NCBI GenBank assembly: GCA_900555615.1
Contig: USMB01000006.1
Coordinates: 1 to 49,439 of the forward strand
Length of the DNA: 49,439 bases
Reading direction: 5' to 3'
Source: an uncultured Clostridium sp.
GTDB taxonomy: Bacteria; Bacillota; Clostridia; TANB77; CAG-508
This document shows positions 24,053 through 33,228 of the stretch, piece after piece (position 1 is the stretch's first letter; each line of letters begins with the position of its first letter). The notes under the pieces are model-generated. The model made no database searches and was not told where the DNA came from. It saw only the letters and a list, made by a program, of their open reading frames with translations. A program made the translations under genes and the position numbers.

Positions 24053-24114
24053 ATTTTCAATGTGCTATCAAAAGTAAAAATTTTATTTTCTAACATTAAT
24101 AGCACATGAAAATC
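24053..24114. repeat. Interrupted inverted repeat in the element
   Basis: ATTTTCAATGTGCTAT (24053-24068) and its near-complement ATAGCACATGAAAAT (24099-24113) with a 30-base AT-rich loop. It lies upstream of the candidate RNA and downstream of the HTH gene; it may be a terminator or a protein-binding dyad. Confidence 0.5.
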
Positions 24115-24145
24115 GAAAATATGACGGGCAAATTAAAAAATTTTT

Positions 24146-24364
24146 TTATTTTTTTATTTTAGCTAATTTATCAGCAAAATCTTTATCTTTAATTACTTTA
24201 ATTGTATATTCAATTAGATGACTTTTTAAATCTTCATCTATTTCTCCAGTTTTATCCTGTGAATATTTGTTAATCATTGGCATAATTTTATCTATAACAA
24301 AACCAAGTGTTGATTCATCATTTTTTGTTTTTATTAATAATTCATAAAAATTTGTTTTTTCCAT
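24146..24364 (-). CDS. HTH_16-like element regulatory protein
   Basis: A 72-residue protein starting Met-Glu-Lys-Thr-Asn-Phe-Tyr-Glu-Leu-Leu with Ile-Met-Pro-Met-Ile-Asn-Lys-Tyr-Ser in the middle. This matches the pattern of the short helix-turn-helix proteins (PF12645 type) that accompany a sigma-like gene in Tn916-related and other conjugative elements. It starts four bases after the stop of the sigma-like gene, so the two form one operon. Confidence 0.65.
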   Translation of the reverse strand: MEKTNFYELLIKTKNDESTLGFVIDKIMPMINKYSQDKTGEIDEDLKSHLIEYTIKVIKDKDFADKLAKIKK

Positions 24365-24368
24365 ATAA

Positions 24369-24755
24369 TTATTCCTCCCAATATCTTCTTAAACTTAATA
24401 TTGCTCTGTATTTCAAATGATTTACAGAATCTACATTTGTATTTAACTTTTCTGCAATTTTTGAGAGTGATTTTCGATTAAAATAATAATTAACTATTAC
24501 AAATCTTTGTTTTTTTGTTAATTTATTAATAGTATTTTTCAAACTATCATAATCTTTTTTTAATGTGTAAAATAGATTATTTTTATCTGTTTTGTCTGGT
24601 ATTCTTGACCACTCAAAATAACTTAACTGTTCTTCTTTTTTAATAATAATCTCATTATCTCTTTCATAATTGAGTTTTCTATGTAATAATGCAATTTGCA
24701 TATAGTTTAAAAATCTTGCAAATACAATATCATCTTCAAATTCATTATCAGACAT
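24369..24755 (-). CDS. Sigma-70 region-4-like element regulator
   Basis: A 128-residue protein of the sigma-factor-like regulator type found in conjugative transposons. The N-terminal part contains Arg-Phe-Leu-Asn-Tyr-Met-Gln-Ile-Ala-Leu-Leu-His-Arg-Lys, a hallmark of the group. The C-terminal third is a sigma region 4 helix-turn-helix: Leu-Thr-Lys-Lys-Gln-Arg-Phe-Val-Ile-Val-Asn-Tyr-Tyr, then Ser-Leu-Ser-Lys-Ile-Ala-Glu-Lys-Leu. AGGAGG lies upstream of the start, next to a dyad (TACTC...GAGTA, 24773-24798) that could be its operator. It may set when element genes are read. Confidence 0.75.
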   Translation of the reverse strand: MSDNEFEDDIVFARFLNYMQIALLHRKLNYERDNEIIIKKEEQLSYFEWSRIPDKTDKNNLFYTLKKDYDSLKNTINKLTKKQRFVIVNYYFNRKSLSKIAEKLNTNVDSVNHLKYRAILSLRRYWEE

Positions 24756-25359
24756 AAGTAAAACCTCCTACATACTCAAAATTTTGGAATTTCGAGTACG
24801 AGGAGGTCCTTTACATCTTTTTACTTGAAAGCAAAAAAGGACAAACTTACACATTACAATAAGCTAGTCCTCATCCACATATTTAGTTATTTTTTGCACA
24901 TAAATAACAACAATTCTCACATCCACACTTCCTATTGCGTAGATGTAAAAATCAGCATAAACTCAACCTAAATCTACACCAAATTTTCTTTCAAAAAAAT
25001 TTATCCTTTGGTTCGTTTATGCTGTATAATTTGTAATTATATTCTTATATGCAATAAAAAAATCCATCTTATCCCTCCTAATCTTCTTAAAATCTCTTTT
25101 GTCTATTGATGGACTTTTCTTTTGTGCTTTACCAGCGACATCTTATCATATTTTTTGTGCGAAACCTGTCGAATTTTGCAAAAAGTCAAAAATAGTTTAG
25201 ATAAATGGCGTTTTTCGTTATTATATAACAATTTTCGCCCTTTGTATAATATTTTGGAATAAATAGGAATAATTTTCATAGTATTTTGTGATAGTAATTT
25301 ATGAGAATATATAGGAAAATAAATATTTAAATAGAATTTTAAGATATTAAAATAAAATA
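24756..25359. other. 600-base stretch without a convincing gene, rich in dyads
   Basis: I find no protein gene I trust here; an 89-residue minus-strand frame at 25103-25372 has no ribosome site and unnatural composition. Dyads present: TACTC / GAGTA (24773-24798), GTCCTTT / AAAGGAC (about 24806-24842), CAGCATAAAC / GTTTATGCTG (24953-24962 with 25015-25024), and AAAATCCATC / GATGGACTTTT (about 25057-25117). It divides the recombination/regulation module from the cargo and could hold an origin, regulatory RNA or recombination junction. Confidence 0.5.
25017..25067 (-). CDS. Possible 16-residue peptide
   Basis: An ATG with a near-ideal AGGAGGGATAAG ribosome site opens a 16-codon frame (Met-Asp-Phe-Phe-Ile-Ala-Tyr...) ending TAA. 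The stop lies inside one arm of the CAGCATAAAC dyad, so a leader-peptide role is conceivable. It is supported only by the ribosome site. Confidence 0.2.
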   Translation of the reverse strand: MDFFIAYKNIITNYTA

Positions 25360-25385
25360 AAAGTAAGCACAAAAGTGTTTACTTT
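25360..25385 (-). terminator. Terminator of the cargo operon
   Basis: AAAGTAAACAC / GTGCTTACTTT stem with a short loop and following T-rich tract on the minus strand, ten bases after the lemA stop. Confidence 0.75.
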
Positions 25386-25394
25386 CATTTTATT

Positions 25395-25943
25395 TTATAA
25401 CTGAACTTTTACATTATCTTTTTCATTCTCATTTATCTCAAACATTTTATATTCTTTAAAACCAAATATACTTGCAATCAGATTGCTAGGAAACATTTGA
25501 ACTTTATTATTTAACATTCTAACTGTTCCGTTATAATATTTTCTACTATTTGCTATTTCATCTTCTATTTTAGTTAATTCTTTACTTAATTGACTAAAAT
25601 TTTCGCTTGCTTTTAGTTCAGGATAGTTTTCCGAAATAGCCATAATTCTTGATAAACTATTTGTTAATTGTTCATTTATATCAATTTTTTTATCTATTGA
25701 CATATTGTCATAACTTCGTGTTCTTAATTCAGTAATTTCTGAAAATGTATCCTTTTCATGTTTAACATATCCTTTTACTACTTCAACTAAATTAGGAATT
25801 AAATCCCATCTTTTTTTTAAATATATATCCATTGTTGAAAACGATTCTTTTACAGAATTATTTAGCTTTACAAAGTTATTATATTGTACTAAAGCATATA
25901 ATATAATTAAAACAATTATTCCTATAAGAATATATATGTACAT
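25395..25943 (-). CDS. lemA: LemA family protein
   Basis: A 182-residue LemA-family protein, anchored by an N-terminal membrane helix (4-20) with a helical-bundle domain behind. Diagnostic are Tyr-Asn-Asn-Phe-Val-Lys-Leu, Leu-Lys-Lys-Arg-Trp-Asp-Leu-Ile-Pro-Asn-Leu-Val, Glu-Asn-Tyr-Pro-Glu-Leu-Lys-Ala and Glu-Asp-Glu-Ile-Ala-Asn-Ser-Arg-Lys-Tyr-Tyr-Asn. The biochemical role is unknown; LemA genes are often next to DUF2207 genes, and one of those starts this same cargo region (44159-45767). It is the last gene of the block and is followed by a terminator. Confidence 0.92.
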   Translation of the reverse strand: MYIYILIGIIVLIILYALVQYNNFVKLNNSVKESFSTMDIYLKKRWDLIPNLVEVVKGYVKHEKDTFSEITELRTRSYDNMSIDKKIDINEQLTNSLSRIMAISENYPELKASENFSQLSKELTKIEDEIANSRKYYNGTVRMLNNKVQMFPSNLIASIFGFKEYKMFEINENEKDNVKVQL

Positions 25944-25973
25944 TCTTATTTCTCTCCCTTCTCCAATATGTCA

Positions 25974-26951
25974 TTATTGATTATTATCACTTGCTTTTTC
26001 TTCAGCTGCTTTAGTTAGTGCTTTATTAATATCTGTAGTTTTAATATTTCCTTTTACTTCTAAGTTTTTAGAATCTCCACTAAATTCTGCTGTTCTTATT
26101 ATTGATGTTAAATTCTTTAAAACATTTCTGTCAAAGTCATTATTTTCATTTGCAACTTCAAAACAAGCTGTGTACATTGAGTTTAATTGTGCTAATCCCA
26201 TTAATTCATTCGTTCCTGCAACTTTTAGTTCCATTATAATAAATTCTATTCCATCTATATTTTCTACTGTTGCATTTGAAACTGTTGCATTGTATGAAGA
26301 TAAATATTCTGAGAAGTAGCTACTTAAATAGCTTTTATTCTGTTTTAATTGTTGGAATGGTAGTTGTTGAATACTCATTTGTGCAACCCAAGTTGATAAA
26401 GCATCTCCAATATTTAGTGCATCATTTGTAGCATCCATTTGATATATTAAATCATCTGGTATATAAAGTTTAAATCCACCATAGTTTACTTTATATGTTG
26501 ATGAATTTTTTTGTGTATTAGATGTTGTTGTAGTTCCATAATCATTATTTGTTGTTTGAGTTGCTGATGGTGTTGTTATACTAGTAGGATTATTTGCTAT
26601 TTCAGATTTATTACTATTTTTATTGACAGCTGAAACAATTGAATATACTACAAAACCAACTGCTGCTAAAATAGCCACTATAATAACAATTATAATACAA
26701 GTTTTTACTACACTTCCATTTCCACCATTATTTCCATATTGTTGTCCACACATATTAGTTTGTCCATAATTTTGTGCGTTTGATCTTTGTGCATTATTAT
26801 TAATTTGTTGATTAACTGGTCTATCATAATTATACATTTCACCATTATTGTTTTGCATATTATTACCTCCTTTCTTTTGAATTGCTGTACCGCATTTTGG
26901 GCAAAATACATCATTTTCTCCTAATTCTGTTCCACAATTACTGCATTTCAT
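25974..26951 (-). CDS. Zinc-ribbon membrane protein with extracellular domain
   Basis: A 325-residue protein. It opens with a zinc ribbon (Met-Lys-Cys-x-x-Cys...Cys-Pro-Lys-Cys, residues 3-21), then an Asn/Gln-rich linker, one membrane helix (about 83-107), a Ser/Thr/Asn-rich stalk, and a folded extracellular domain (about 150-290) containing Phe-Lys-Leu-Tyr-Ile-Pro-Asp-Asp. The C-terminal domain looks like a photosystem/PsbP-like 'Ile-Pro' lipoprotein-type fold but I cannot assign it. Another zinc-ribbon protein of the same build lies at 30323-31528, which suggests these proteins work together at the membrane. Confidence 0.8.
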   Translation of the reverse strand: MKCSNCGTELGENDVFCPKCGTAIQKKGGNNMQNNNGEMYNYDRPVNQQINNNAQRSNAQNYGQTNMCGQQYGNNGGNGSVVKTCIIIVIIVAILAAVGFVVYSIVSAVNKNSNKSEIANNPTSITTPSATQTTNNDYGTTTTSNTQKNSSTYKVNYGGFKLYIPDDLIYQMDATNDALNIGDALSTWVAQMSIQQLPFQQLKQNKSYLSSYFSEYLSSYNATVSNATVENIDGIEFIIMELKVAGTNELMGLAQLNSMYTACFEVANENNDFDRNVLKNLTSIIRTAEFSGDSKNLEVKGNIKTTDINKALTKAAEEKASDNNQ

Positions 26952-26977
26952 TTTTAAAATCTCCTTTCATTTTTTAA

Positions 26978-28597
26978 TTATATAATATTAATATCAAAAT
27001 TTGTTAAAGTATTTATTAATTCATCATTTATTTGATTTTCATTTGCTTTAATAATTATAACCAACTTTTTATCATTTTGCAAATCGTAAAATAAAACTTT
27101 TTCATTTGTGTAAAAATTATATTTTAAACCATTACTGTCTGTTGTTTCGCTTAATCTAGTATATCCTCTATTATAAACTGTGAATTTTTTATCATTAGAT
27201 GTAATATCATTTGCCTTTGAAAAATCTTTAAATTCTCCTAAGTTTTTATTGATATTATCTTCTAATATTTTTAACTCACTTTCTATTGATAATGATGTAA
27301 CACTATATTCAATCTCATATTTTGCTATTGGAGCTTTTTCATAATAATCTGATATATAGTTTCTTTCTTCATATAAATTTGTATCTTTATCAACTTCTTG
27401 ATAGCTTTCTGGTAATTTTAGAGTTATTTCTTCTGTTTTTTCATATGAATAATCTGTATATTGCTTTAGTTTTCCAATCAGAAATCCATCTTCTTTTTCA
27501 TTTCTTACATTACTTGCTATATTTTTATAATTTTTTATTGTTATCATATCAATAAGTTTCTTTGGTATTCCAACACCTTCTGATTCAATATTTATTATAA
27601 AAATATGATTTTGATTTAATTCATAAACTATAGATATATTTTCATTAAGCTTGTTATTTCTTAAAGACTTATTTTTATATATATAACTTAATGGATTTTC
27701 ACCAAATTTATCTAGTATTTCATTTTCTTTATTTGAAGAGCTTAAATTGTAATTATCATATATATTTGGTGTATCTTCCCTATCTAAATATTCATATATA
27801 TTTCTTTTCATTATGCTCGTATTAAGTCTAATATTAGAATAATTAGGTAAATTATCTATTCTATATGAACCATATTTGCTATCATAATCCGTATCTTTAA
27901 ATATATCTGGAATTGAGTATTGTACTAAATAGTTTGAAGAAGCGATCTCACAATCTTTTGTATTATTTAATAGAGTAGATACATCTGATTGTTCTGTATA
28001 TTCCATTTCTTTTGTTTCAATATTTATATAAGTTTTAACATCAAATTTCATTTCTTTTAGATTAAAACTATAAATAATGCTATTTACACTATCTAATAAT
28101 ATATCGAAATATTCATATGTTGCTTCGTATGTAAATGTAACTAATCTATTTCCCTGTTTATAAATATATATTGATGCTTGATTTTCATCTGTTTCAAATA
28201 GTATTTTGTATCCTTCAATATCTTGATTTGTTATTTTGGTTTGTTCTTTATATATCAATCTATAATTATTATTTTGTTTTTGAATATTGTATAGCAAACT
28301 ATCAAATATTTCATCTATTGTTTTATATTGTAATTCATCTTCAAGTTCATTTATTTTTATTTCTAATTTACTTTTGCTTTTTTTATGTATTAAAGATGTT
28401 TCCATTTCGCTGTTTTTATCAATTTTCCATGTACTATCATATTGAAATAAATAGTTGTTATTACTAATTTCATGTATTTGATTTTTATTATTAAAATATC
28501 CATATATAAAATATATTAAAATTCCCACAATAACTATAATTAGTGTTATTAATATAGTTAATACAATTTTTTTATTTTTTATTAAAAACTCTTTCAT
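26978..28597 (-). CDS. Membrane-anchored extracellular protein of unknown function
   Basis: A 539-residue protein with a short basic start, one membrane helix (about 10-32), and about 500 residues outside. The outer part looks like two or three repeats of a small beta-rich module. One begins Phe-Gln-Tyr-Asp-Ser-Thr-Trp-Lys-Ile near 48; another begins near 205 (Tyr-Leu-Val-Gln-Tyr-Ser-Ile-Pro); a third lies near 385. The ATG overlaps the upstream protease-like gene's stop by four bases. I do not recognise a named family. Confidence 0.78.
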   Translation of the reverse strand: MKEFLIKNKKIVLTILITLIIVIVGILIYFIYGYFNNKNQIHEISNNNYLFQYDSTWKIDKNSEMETSLIHKKSKSKLEIKINELEDELQYKTIDEIFDSLLYNIQKQNNNYRLIYKEQTKITNQDIEGYKILFETDENQASIYIYKQGNRLVTFTYEATYEYFDILLDSVNSIIYSFNLKEMKFDVKTYINIETKEMEYTEQSDVSTLLNNTKDCEIASSNYLVQYSIPDIFKDTDYDSKYGSYRIDNLPNYSNIRLNTSIMKRNIYEYLDREDTPNIYDNYNLSSSNKENEILDKFGENPLSYIYKNKSLRNNKLNENISIVYELNQNHIFIINIESEGVGIPKKLIDMITIKNYKNIASNVRNEKEDGFLIGKLKQYTDYSYEKTEEITLKLPESYQEVDKDTNLYEERNYISDYYEKAPIAKYEIEYSVTSLSIESELKILEDNINKNLGEFKDFSKANDITSNDKKFTVYNRGYTRLSETTDSNGLKYNFYTNEKVLFYDLQNDKKLVIIIKANENQINDELINTLTNFDINII

Positions 28598-30321
28598 AAT
28601 TTCACCATTACTACTATTAGGTAATCAAATTCTTTCATAACTATTATTTGATATTTTTCATTATCATAAATATATTTAGAATCTGATATTACTTTCTCTT
28701 GATAGCCTTTGCTTTTTAAATTTTCCCTATAGCCTGATGCAAATTGCATAGTATCTATAAAATTCGGAATATCATTTTTAAATCTTAAACTAATGATTTG
28801 ATCTTTGTATGAACTTTTTATTAGATTCAACTCAATCATCTCTTTAGCATTTTCTGCATTAGCAAATTCATCTAATTTATTTTGTGGGATATTATTTGAT
28901 ATATTTTCATCAGTATATTTTATATAATAATTTTCTTTAAGTACATTAAATGGTACAGCTTTAATCTCAGCATAGTTTATTTCTGAAAATTTATTATAAT
29001 ATTCTTTTAAAATATCAATATTTGTAGCAAATGATATACTACTATTTAATATTTTAGAATTTATCATTCCAATTAGTTTTCCATCTACATTAAACAGTGG
29101 ACTTCCCTGTAGTTCTTCTGTTACAGGTAATGATGTTTGAATATTTTTATCTGTAGATGTTATAATACCTTTACTAGAAGTTAGTCCTACACCTGTTTTG
29201 GTATTTATTGAAATTATTGCATCTTCTTTTTGAGGTTTATTAGTATCTTCATATTGTATTTTCTTTGAATCATTTGTTTTTACTTTTAATATTGCAATAT
29301 CATTTTCAATATTTACAGTAACAATTCCTTCAATTTCATAAACATTTCCCAAACTATCACTTACTATTATATTTTGAGCTTTAATGAGTGATTTTTCTAT
29401 ATAATTGTATGTAGTTGCTATTATACCATCGCTTATAAAAAATCCATTTGCTGAAGCAACAGTTCCTATGTTATATGTTGAATTTAAGAAAACAATTTTA
29501 TCTTTATTATCTTCATATACTTTATTTAAAGTTTCATCAGTTATGCTATCTGCTTTTTCAAAATTGTATATATCTCTTAATTCAGATTTATAATCTGAAT
29601 TTTTAGATAATGTTCCTGTTTTCTCATCATTACTTTCCATATATTGTTCTATATCATCATTTGTTTCTCCATATAAATACAATAATTTATACTCATTATT
29701 CAATTTTTTAAAATAATAATATAATGTAAGATCTGTTTGTATAATATTATAATTCATTGGATTGTTACTATCTTGCTCTTTCATTTTTACATTTGGCAAA
29801 GTAATTGCACTTATAACTTTTTCTTCATCTACTTTTGATACGCTAATTTTACCATAAGAATTATATTTAATTTCTAATTCATTAAGTTTAAAAAACATTC
29901 CTGGTACAGATATTCCTGATAAAATGTCATCTTTATATTCTTGGCTGTTTTCATCAAGTCCTAAGTATGAATTTTCATCCTTAGGAATTTCTGGATTATA
30001 TCTTAGTTCTAAATAATCTTGGTGTCTTTTATAATAGTTTTCTCCACTTTCTTTTTTGCTATTAGCTTCCCCTAATAATAAATATGTAGTTTTCTTTGTT
30101 AATTCTTTTATTTTTTCTGTCAATTCATAATTAGTATCATTTTTATTAGAGGTTATTTCGTATTTTTTATCAAAATTAGATGTTAGCATTTCCTCTTTAT
30201 TAACGAACGAAAATGTTTCATTATTAATATTAATTCCATTTGTTATTGCTAATGAAATAGTTCCAATTACTATTATGAAAAGCAAGGGTATAATAATTTT
30301 TATTATTCTTTTCTTTACCAT
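28594..30321 (-). CDS. HtrA/trypsin-like membrane protein, apparently catalytically dead
   Basis: A 575-residue protein with an N-terminal membrane helix (about 8-28). Residues 270-445 have the shape of a trypsin-2/HtrA domain: Asn-Gly-Phe-Phe-Ile-Ser-Asp-Gly-Ile-Ile-Ala-Thr-Thr, the Asp loop Glu-Asn-Asp-Ile-Ala-Ile-Leu-Lys-Val, and Gly-Ser-Pro-Leu-Phe-Asn-Val-Asp-Gly-Lys-Leu-Ile-Gly. The usual Thr-Asn-x-His-Val is Thr-Thr-Tyr-Asn-Tyr-Ile, so the His is lost. The Gly-Asn-Ser-Gly-Gly-Pro loop reads Glu-Leu-Gln-Gly-Ser-Pro, so the nucleophile position is Gln. Only the Asp is kept. It is probably a binding or scaffold protein. There is no PDZ domain. It overlaps the following gene by four bases. 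Confidence 0.8.
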   Translation of the reverse strand: MVKKRIIKIIIPLLFIIVIGTISLAITNGININNETFSFVNKEEMLTSNFDKKYEITSNKNDTNYELTEKIKELTKKTTYLLLGEANSKKESGENYYKRHQDYLELRYNPEIPKDENSYLGLDENSQEYKDDILSGISVPGMFFKLNELEIKYNSYGKISVSKVDEEKVISAITLPNVKMKEQDSNNPMNYNIIQTDLTLYYYFKKLNNEYKLLYLYGETNDDIEQYMESNDEKTGTLSKNSDYKSELRDIYNFEKADSITDETLNKVYEDNKDKIVFLNSTYNIGTVASANGFFISDGIIATTYNYIEKSLIKAQNIIVSDSLGNVYEIEGIVTVNIENDIAILKVKTNDSKKIQYEDTNKPQKEDAIISINTKTGVGLTSSKGIITSTDKNIQTSLPVTEELQGSPLFNVDGKLIGMINSKILNSSISFATNIDILKEYYNKFSEINYAEIKAVPFNVLKENYYIKYTDENISNNIPQNKLDEFANAENAKEMIELNLIKSSYKDQIISLRFKNDIPNFIDTMQFASGYRENLKSKGYQEKVISDSKYIYDNEKYQIIVMKEFDYLIVVMVKL

Positions 30322-30322
30322 T

Positions 30323-31528
30323 TTACCCTCCTATATATTTTTTCAATACTTCTACTATATATTTACTAGCAATATTTGCATTATTTCCGTTCAAATATAC
30401 ATCATGAAATGCTTCAGCTACAGTTTCATCATAGATATAATTACCTGTTGCATCTTTTGCCAACGCATATTCTGATATTTGTCCTCTCCATTCATCAAAT
30501 CCTATACTTTGATTACTAGATAAATAATTTTGATATGCTTCTTCTAGCATCTTTTTAGAAAATGTTCCATTTCCAAAATCTTTATAAATATCATAATAAT
30601 TTTGTATTTGATTATCCTCTATAACTAAAATAGAATTTGTTGAATAATGATTCAATAATGCTATAAATGATAAGTAATGTCCAAATTCATGAGCAACTGG
30701 AGAATACTTAGTCGCATTTTTAGGAAAATGCCCTGCTTTTGAACTTGTTTCTACAGCAACATCTATTCTTTCTGGATTTAAAAAATATTTAGCATTTAAT
30801 TGAACTTGTGTTTTTATTACCCATGGTCTTGTTGTAGTAGTATTAGATGTTCCAAATGTAAATATAGGCATAAACAAAGCTATTACTCCAGATTGCGACA
30901 TATCTAAATTTGTTAATGTCAGATTTGTTAAATATCCTCTAGCTCCTGGATAATCTTCGTATATCTTTTTTATAACACTTTCTAATTCTTTGGCAAATTC
31001 AACATCCATTTCTTTTAAATTTACAGCTGTAATTGAATATTTATTTATTATTTCGTTTTCAATATCCATAATTTCTTTTGGATAATCGCTTTTTTTCTGA
31101 TTAATAGAATCTTGATTTATTAACTTTCGAGCATCATCTATACTCTTTACTGAAATTCCTGAATAAACATTATCTGTAATAATCTCTGTACTATACTTTC
31201 TAGTTTTTGAACCTGAGGTTGTACTAGCTTGTATAACAGGAGTTTGCTCTATGTCGGTATTTTCTATATTACTTTCAGAAAAATAATAATCATTCTTATT
31301 GTTATTAGAAATTATAAAATACACAAATACTCCAATTATTAAAACTATAATTAATATGGTTATCAAAATTGGAATTGCAATGTTCCTCTTATTAACATTT
31401 GTATTGTAATTATAATTATTGTTGCTTTCTTCATTATTAATTGGAGCATTGTATATTAAACGATTTCCACATTTATTACAAAATTTCTGATTTTGATCTA
31501 TTTCGTTTCCACATTTATTACAAAACAT
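30323..31528 (-). CDS. Zinc-ribbon, membrane-anchored extracellular metallopeptidase (HEFGH zincin)
   Basis: A 401-residue protein. Residues 1-23 are a zinc ribbon (Cys-x-x-Cys twice). A membrane helix lies at about 50-73. The outer part carries Ala-His-Glu-Phe-Gly-His-Tyr-Leu-Ser near residue 283, an HExxH zinc site, and Glu-Thr-Val-Ala-Glu-Ala-Phe-His-Asp near 373, which can supply the third (Glu) ligand as in gluzincins. The family is not one I can name; the arrangement of ribbon, helix and zincin is unusual. It sits between a DUF2628 protein and the dead trypsin-like protein, so it is the only likely active protease in this block. Confidence 0.82.
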   Translation of the reverse strand: MFCNKCGNEIDQNQKFCNKCGNRLIYNAPINNEESNNNYNYNTNVNKRNIAIPILITILIIVLIIGVFVYFIISNNNKNDYYFSESNIENTDIEQTPVIQASTTSGSKTRKYSTEIITDNVYSGISVKSIDDARKLINQDSINQKKSDYPKEIMDIENEIINKYSITAVNLKEMDVEFAKELESVIKKIYEDYPGARGYLTNLTLTNLDMSQSGVIALFMPIFTFGTSNTTTTRPWVIKTQVQLNAKYFLNPERIDVAVETSSKAGHFPKNATKYSPVAHEFGHYLSFIALLNHYSTNSILVIEDNQIQNYYDIYKDFGNGTFSKKMLEEAYQNYLSSNQSIGFDEWRGQISEYALAKDATGNYIYDETVAEAFHDVYLNGNNANIASKYIVEVLKKYIGG

Positions 31529-31553
31529 AATATCTCCTAAATTCCCTGATTTC

Positions 31554-32669
31554 CTATATTTGTGAATTGTTTTTTATTGTTTCGATTACTTCCCTTGAAT
31601 CAGTCATAAATGAAGCATCGCTTTGAGGTTCAGTTGTCATTAAGCAATACATTTTTGTGTTTGAAAAATAATAATAGTATGTTATATATCCATAATTACT
31701 ATAATCTTCATCATGGTAACTACATTCTACTTTACATAAACACACATTGTCATCCAAGTCTTCCCAATATGAATAATTTAAATTTTTATCAGCAGCTTCA
31801 AGTTGTTGTTTAACTTTTTGTTCAAAACTATCTTGAAAGCTCTTGTTCTTTACTCCTGAAAGACCAATATCATTTTTTTCACTACCAATATAAGCTATAC
31901 AACATTCCGTATTTTTATATTTTAAAACTTTATAGTTTTCTTGTGTGGTTTCTTTCCAATCATTTGCATTATATGTTAGACTAAATGAATCTAAGTTCCA
32001 TGTTTTTTTATTTGCACTATTGGTATTGTTAGAATACGTACTTTGATTATTGTCATTGTTTAAATAATCATTATTATTGTTGCTATAATTGTAATCATAA
32101 CTATTATCGTTTTCCTTGTTATTTGTATCATTATACTCTTTTCTATAACTGCTTTCATAACTTGTATTATTGCTTACTGAATTATTAGCATCGTATATTA
32201 AATTCAATGTTGCACTCATTCCCAAAGTTAATAATCCTGCTAGAACTAAATCAAATAATAATACTAATAATACAGCTACTGTAACTTTATCTCCACCTTG
32301 TTTTCTTGCTACCTCTAATTGTTCTTCGTAAGATAACCCTTTTCTTTTATATTTTTCGATTTTTCTTTTTATATTCCATCTATATAAATGATAGTAAGAA
32401 AGTCCAACTCCAACAGATAGCATTATACCAACAATATTGTAAGCTATATCAGGAACTCCTATTATTCCCATTACTGTACTTACTAAAAATACAATACATA
32501 TTAAAGCTACAGATTCCACAAACATTTTTCTAGTTATAAGCAACAAGTCCGATAAGAAGAATGCAACCCAATTGAACCCACCTGTTCTCATCTTTTTAAT
32601 ATATTCATCTTGATTTTTTGTTCCAATCCAAGCTCTATAAATTTCTTCATTTTCATTCAAATGTTCCAT
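31554..32669 (-). CDS. DUF2628-type membrane protein with Asn-rich linker and extracellular domain
   Basis: A 371-residue protein. The first 150 residues contain the DUF2628 pattern (Phe-Asn-Trp-Val-Ala-Phe-Phe-Leu-Ser, Arg-Lys-Met-Phe, then four membrane helices between about 35 and 160). A long Asn/Ser/Tyr-rich low-complexity linker (about 165-220) leads to a C-terminal extracellular domain (about 225-370) that begins Trp-Asn-Leu-Asp-Ser-Phe and resembles the outer domains of neighbouring proteins. ATG at 32669 with a weak ribosome site. Function unknown. Confidence 0.78.
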   Translation of the reverse strand: MEHLNENEEIYRAWIGTKNQDEYIKKMRTGGFNWVAFFLSDLLLITRKMFVESVALICIVFLVSTVMGIIGVPDIAYNIVGIMLSVGVGLSYYHLYRWNIKRKIEKYKRKGLSYEEQLEVARKQGGDKVTVAVLLVLLFDLVLAGLLTLGMSATLNLIYDANNSVSNNTSYESSYRKEYNDTNNKENDNSYDYNYSNNNNDYLNNDNNQSTYSNNTNSANKKTWNLDSFSLTYNANDWKETTQENYKVLKYKNTECCIAYIGSEKNDIGLSGVKNKSFQDSFEQKVKQQLEAADKNLNYSYWEDLDDNVCLCKVECSYHDEDYSNYGYITYYYYFSNTKMYCLMTTEPQSDASFMTDSREVIETIKNNSQI

Positions 32670-32695
32670 TTATATCACCTATTTTCCTCTGTTTT

Positions 32696-33188
32696 TTAAT
32701 ATCCTAATTCACTAAGTATAGTTTTTACTTCATCTTTATAACTAGAATCAACATTTAAATATACAACTGTGTTATTAATTCTTGAAACGACCATATATTT
32801 TCCACTAGATGATAAGGTATATTTTGAATAATTTTTTCCACTAATATTAGTTTGTGCTGATGAGTTAGCTTTCATAGTTTCGAATCTTGAAGCATTATTT
32901 TGATAAAATCCTATTGCACTTGACTCATCAGACAATTCATAAAATTCTATTTGATAACTATAATTACTGTTTCCTGCTACATAGGCTTGTCTAACATAAT
33001 TGTATTGTGAAAATTGTGAACTTACATCAGATACTGTATATCCTTTTCCGTTCCATCGTTGTTTTAAATTGACTAGATGTTATTGAAGTTTTTTCTTTAT
33101 TTACTAATGAAATTACAACAACTATTCCAACAACTATTAAAATTCCTATTATTCCAAAAATAATTGCAATTTTTGCACCTTTACTCAT
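32696..33188 (-). pseudogene. Membrane-anchored secreted protein gene with a frameshift
   Basis: AAGGGAAGG and ATG at 33188 open a frame for a short cytoplasmic start, a strong membrane helix (about 6-28) and Thr-Ser-Ser-Gln-Phe-Lys; the frame then ends early. Shifting by one base in the run of four A (plus strand T, 33062-33065) gives a continuous extracellular domain (Gly-Lys-Gly-Tyr-Thr-Val-Ser-Asp...) that reaches the stop at 32696, about 160 residues in total. So the gene is intact except for one extra base in a homopolymer. This may be decay, slippage-based on/off switching, or a sequencing error. Confidence 0.65.
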
Positions 33189-33228
33189 TTTAACCTTCCC
33201 TTTTCTTATTATAAATTAATACTAAACT

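Noticed and set aside
25103..25372. An 89-codon minus-strand frame
   Set aside because: No ribosome site, odd Lys/Tyr/Phe-rich composition and overlap with the cargo terminator. Treated as chance.
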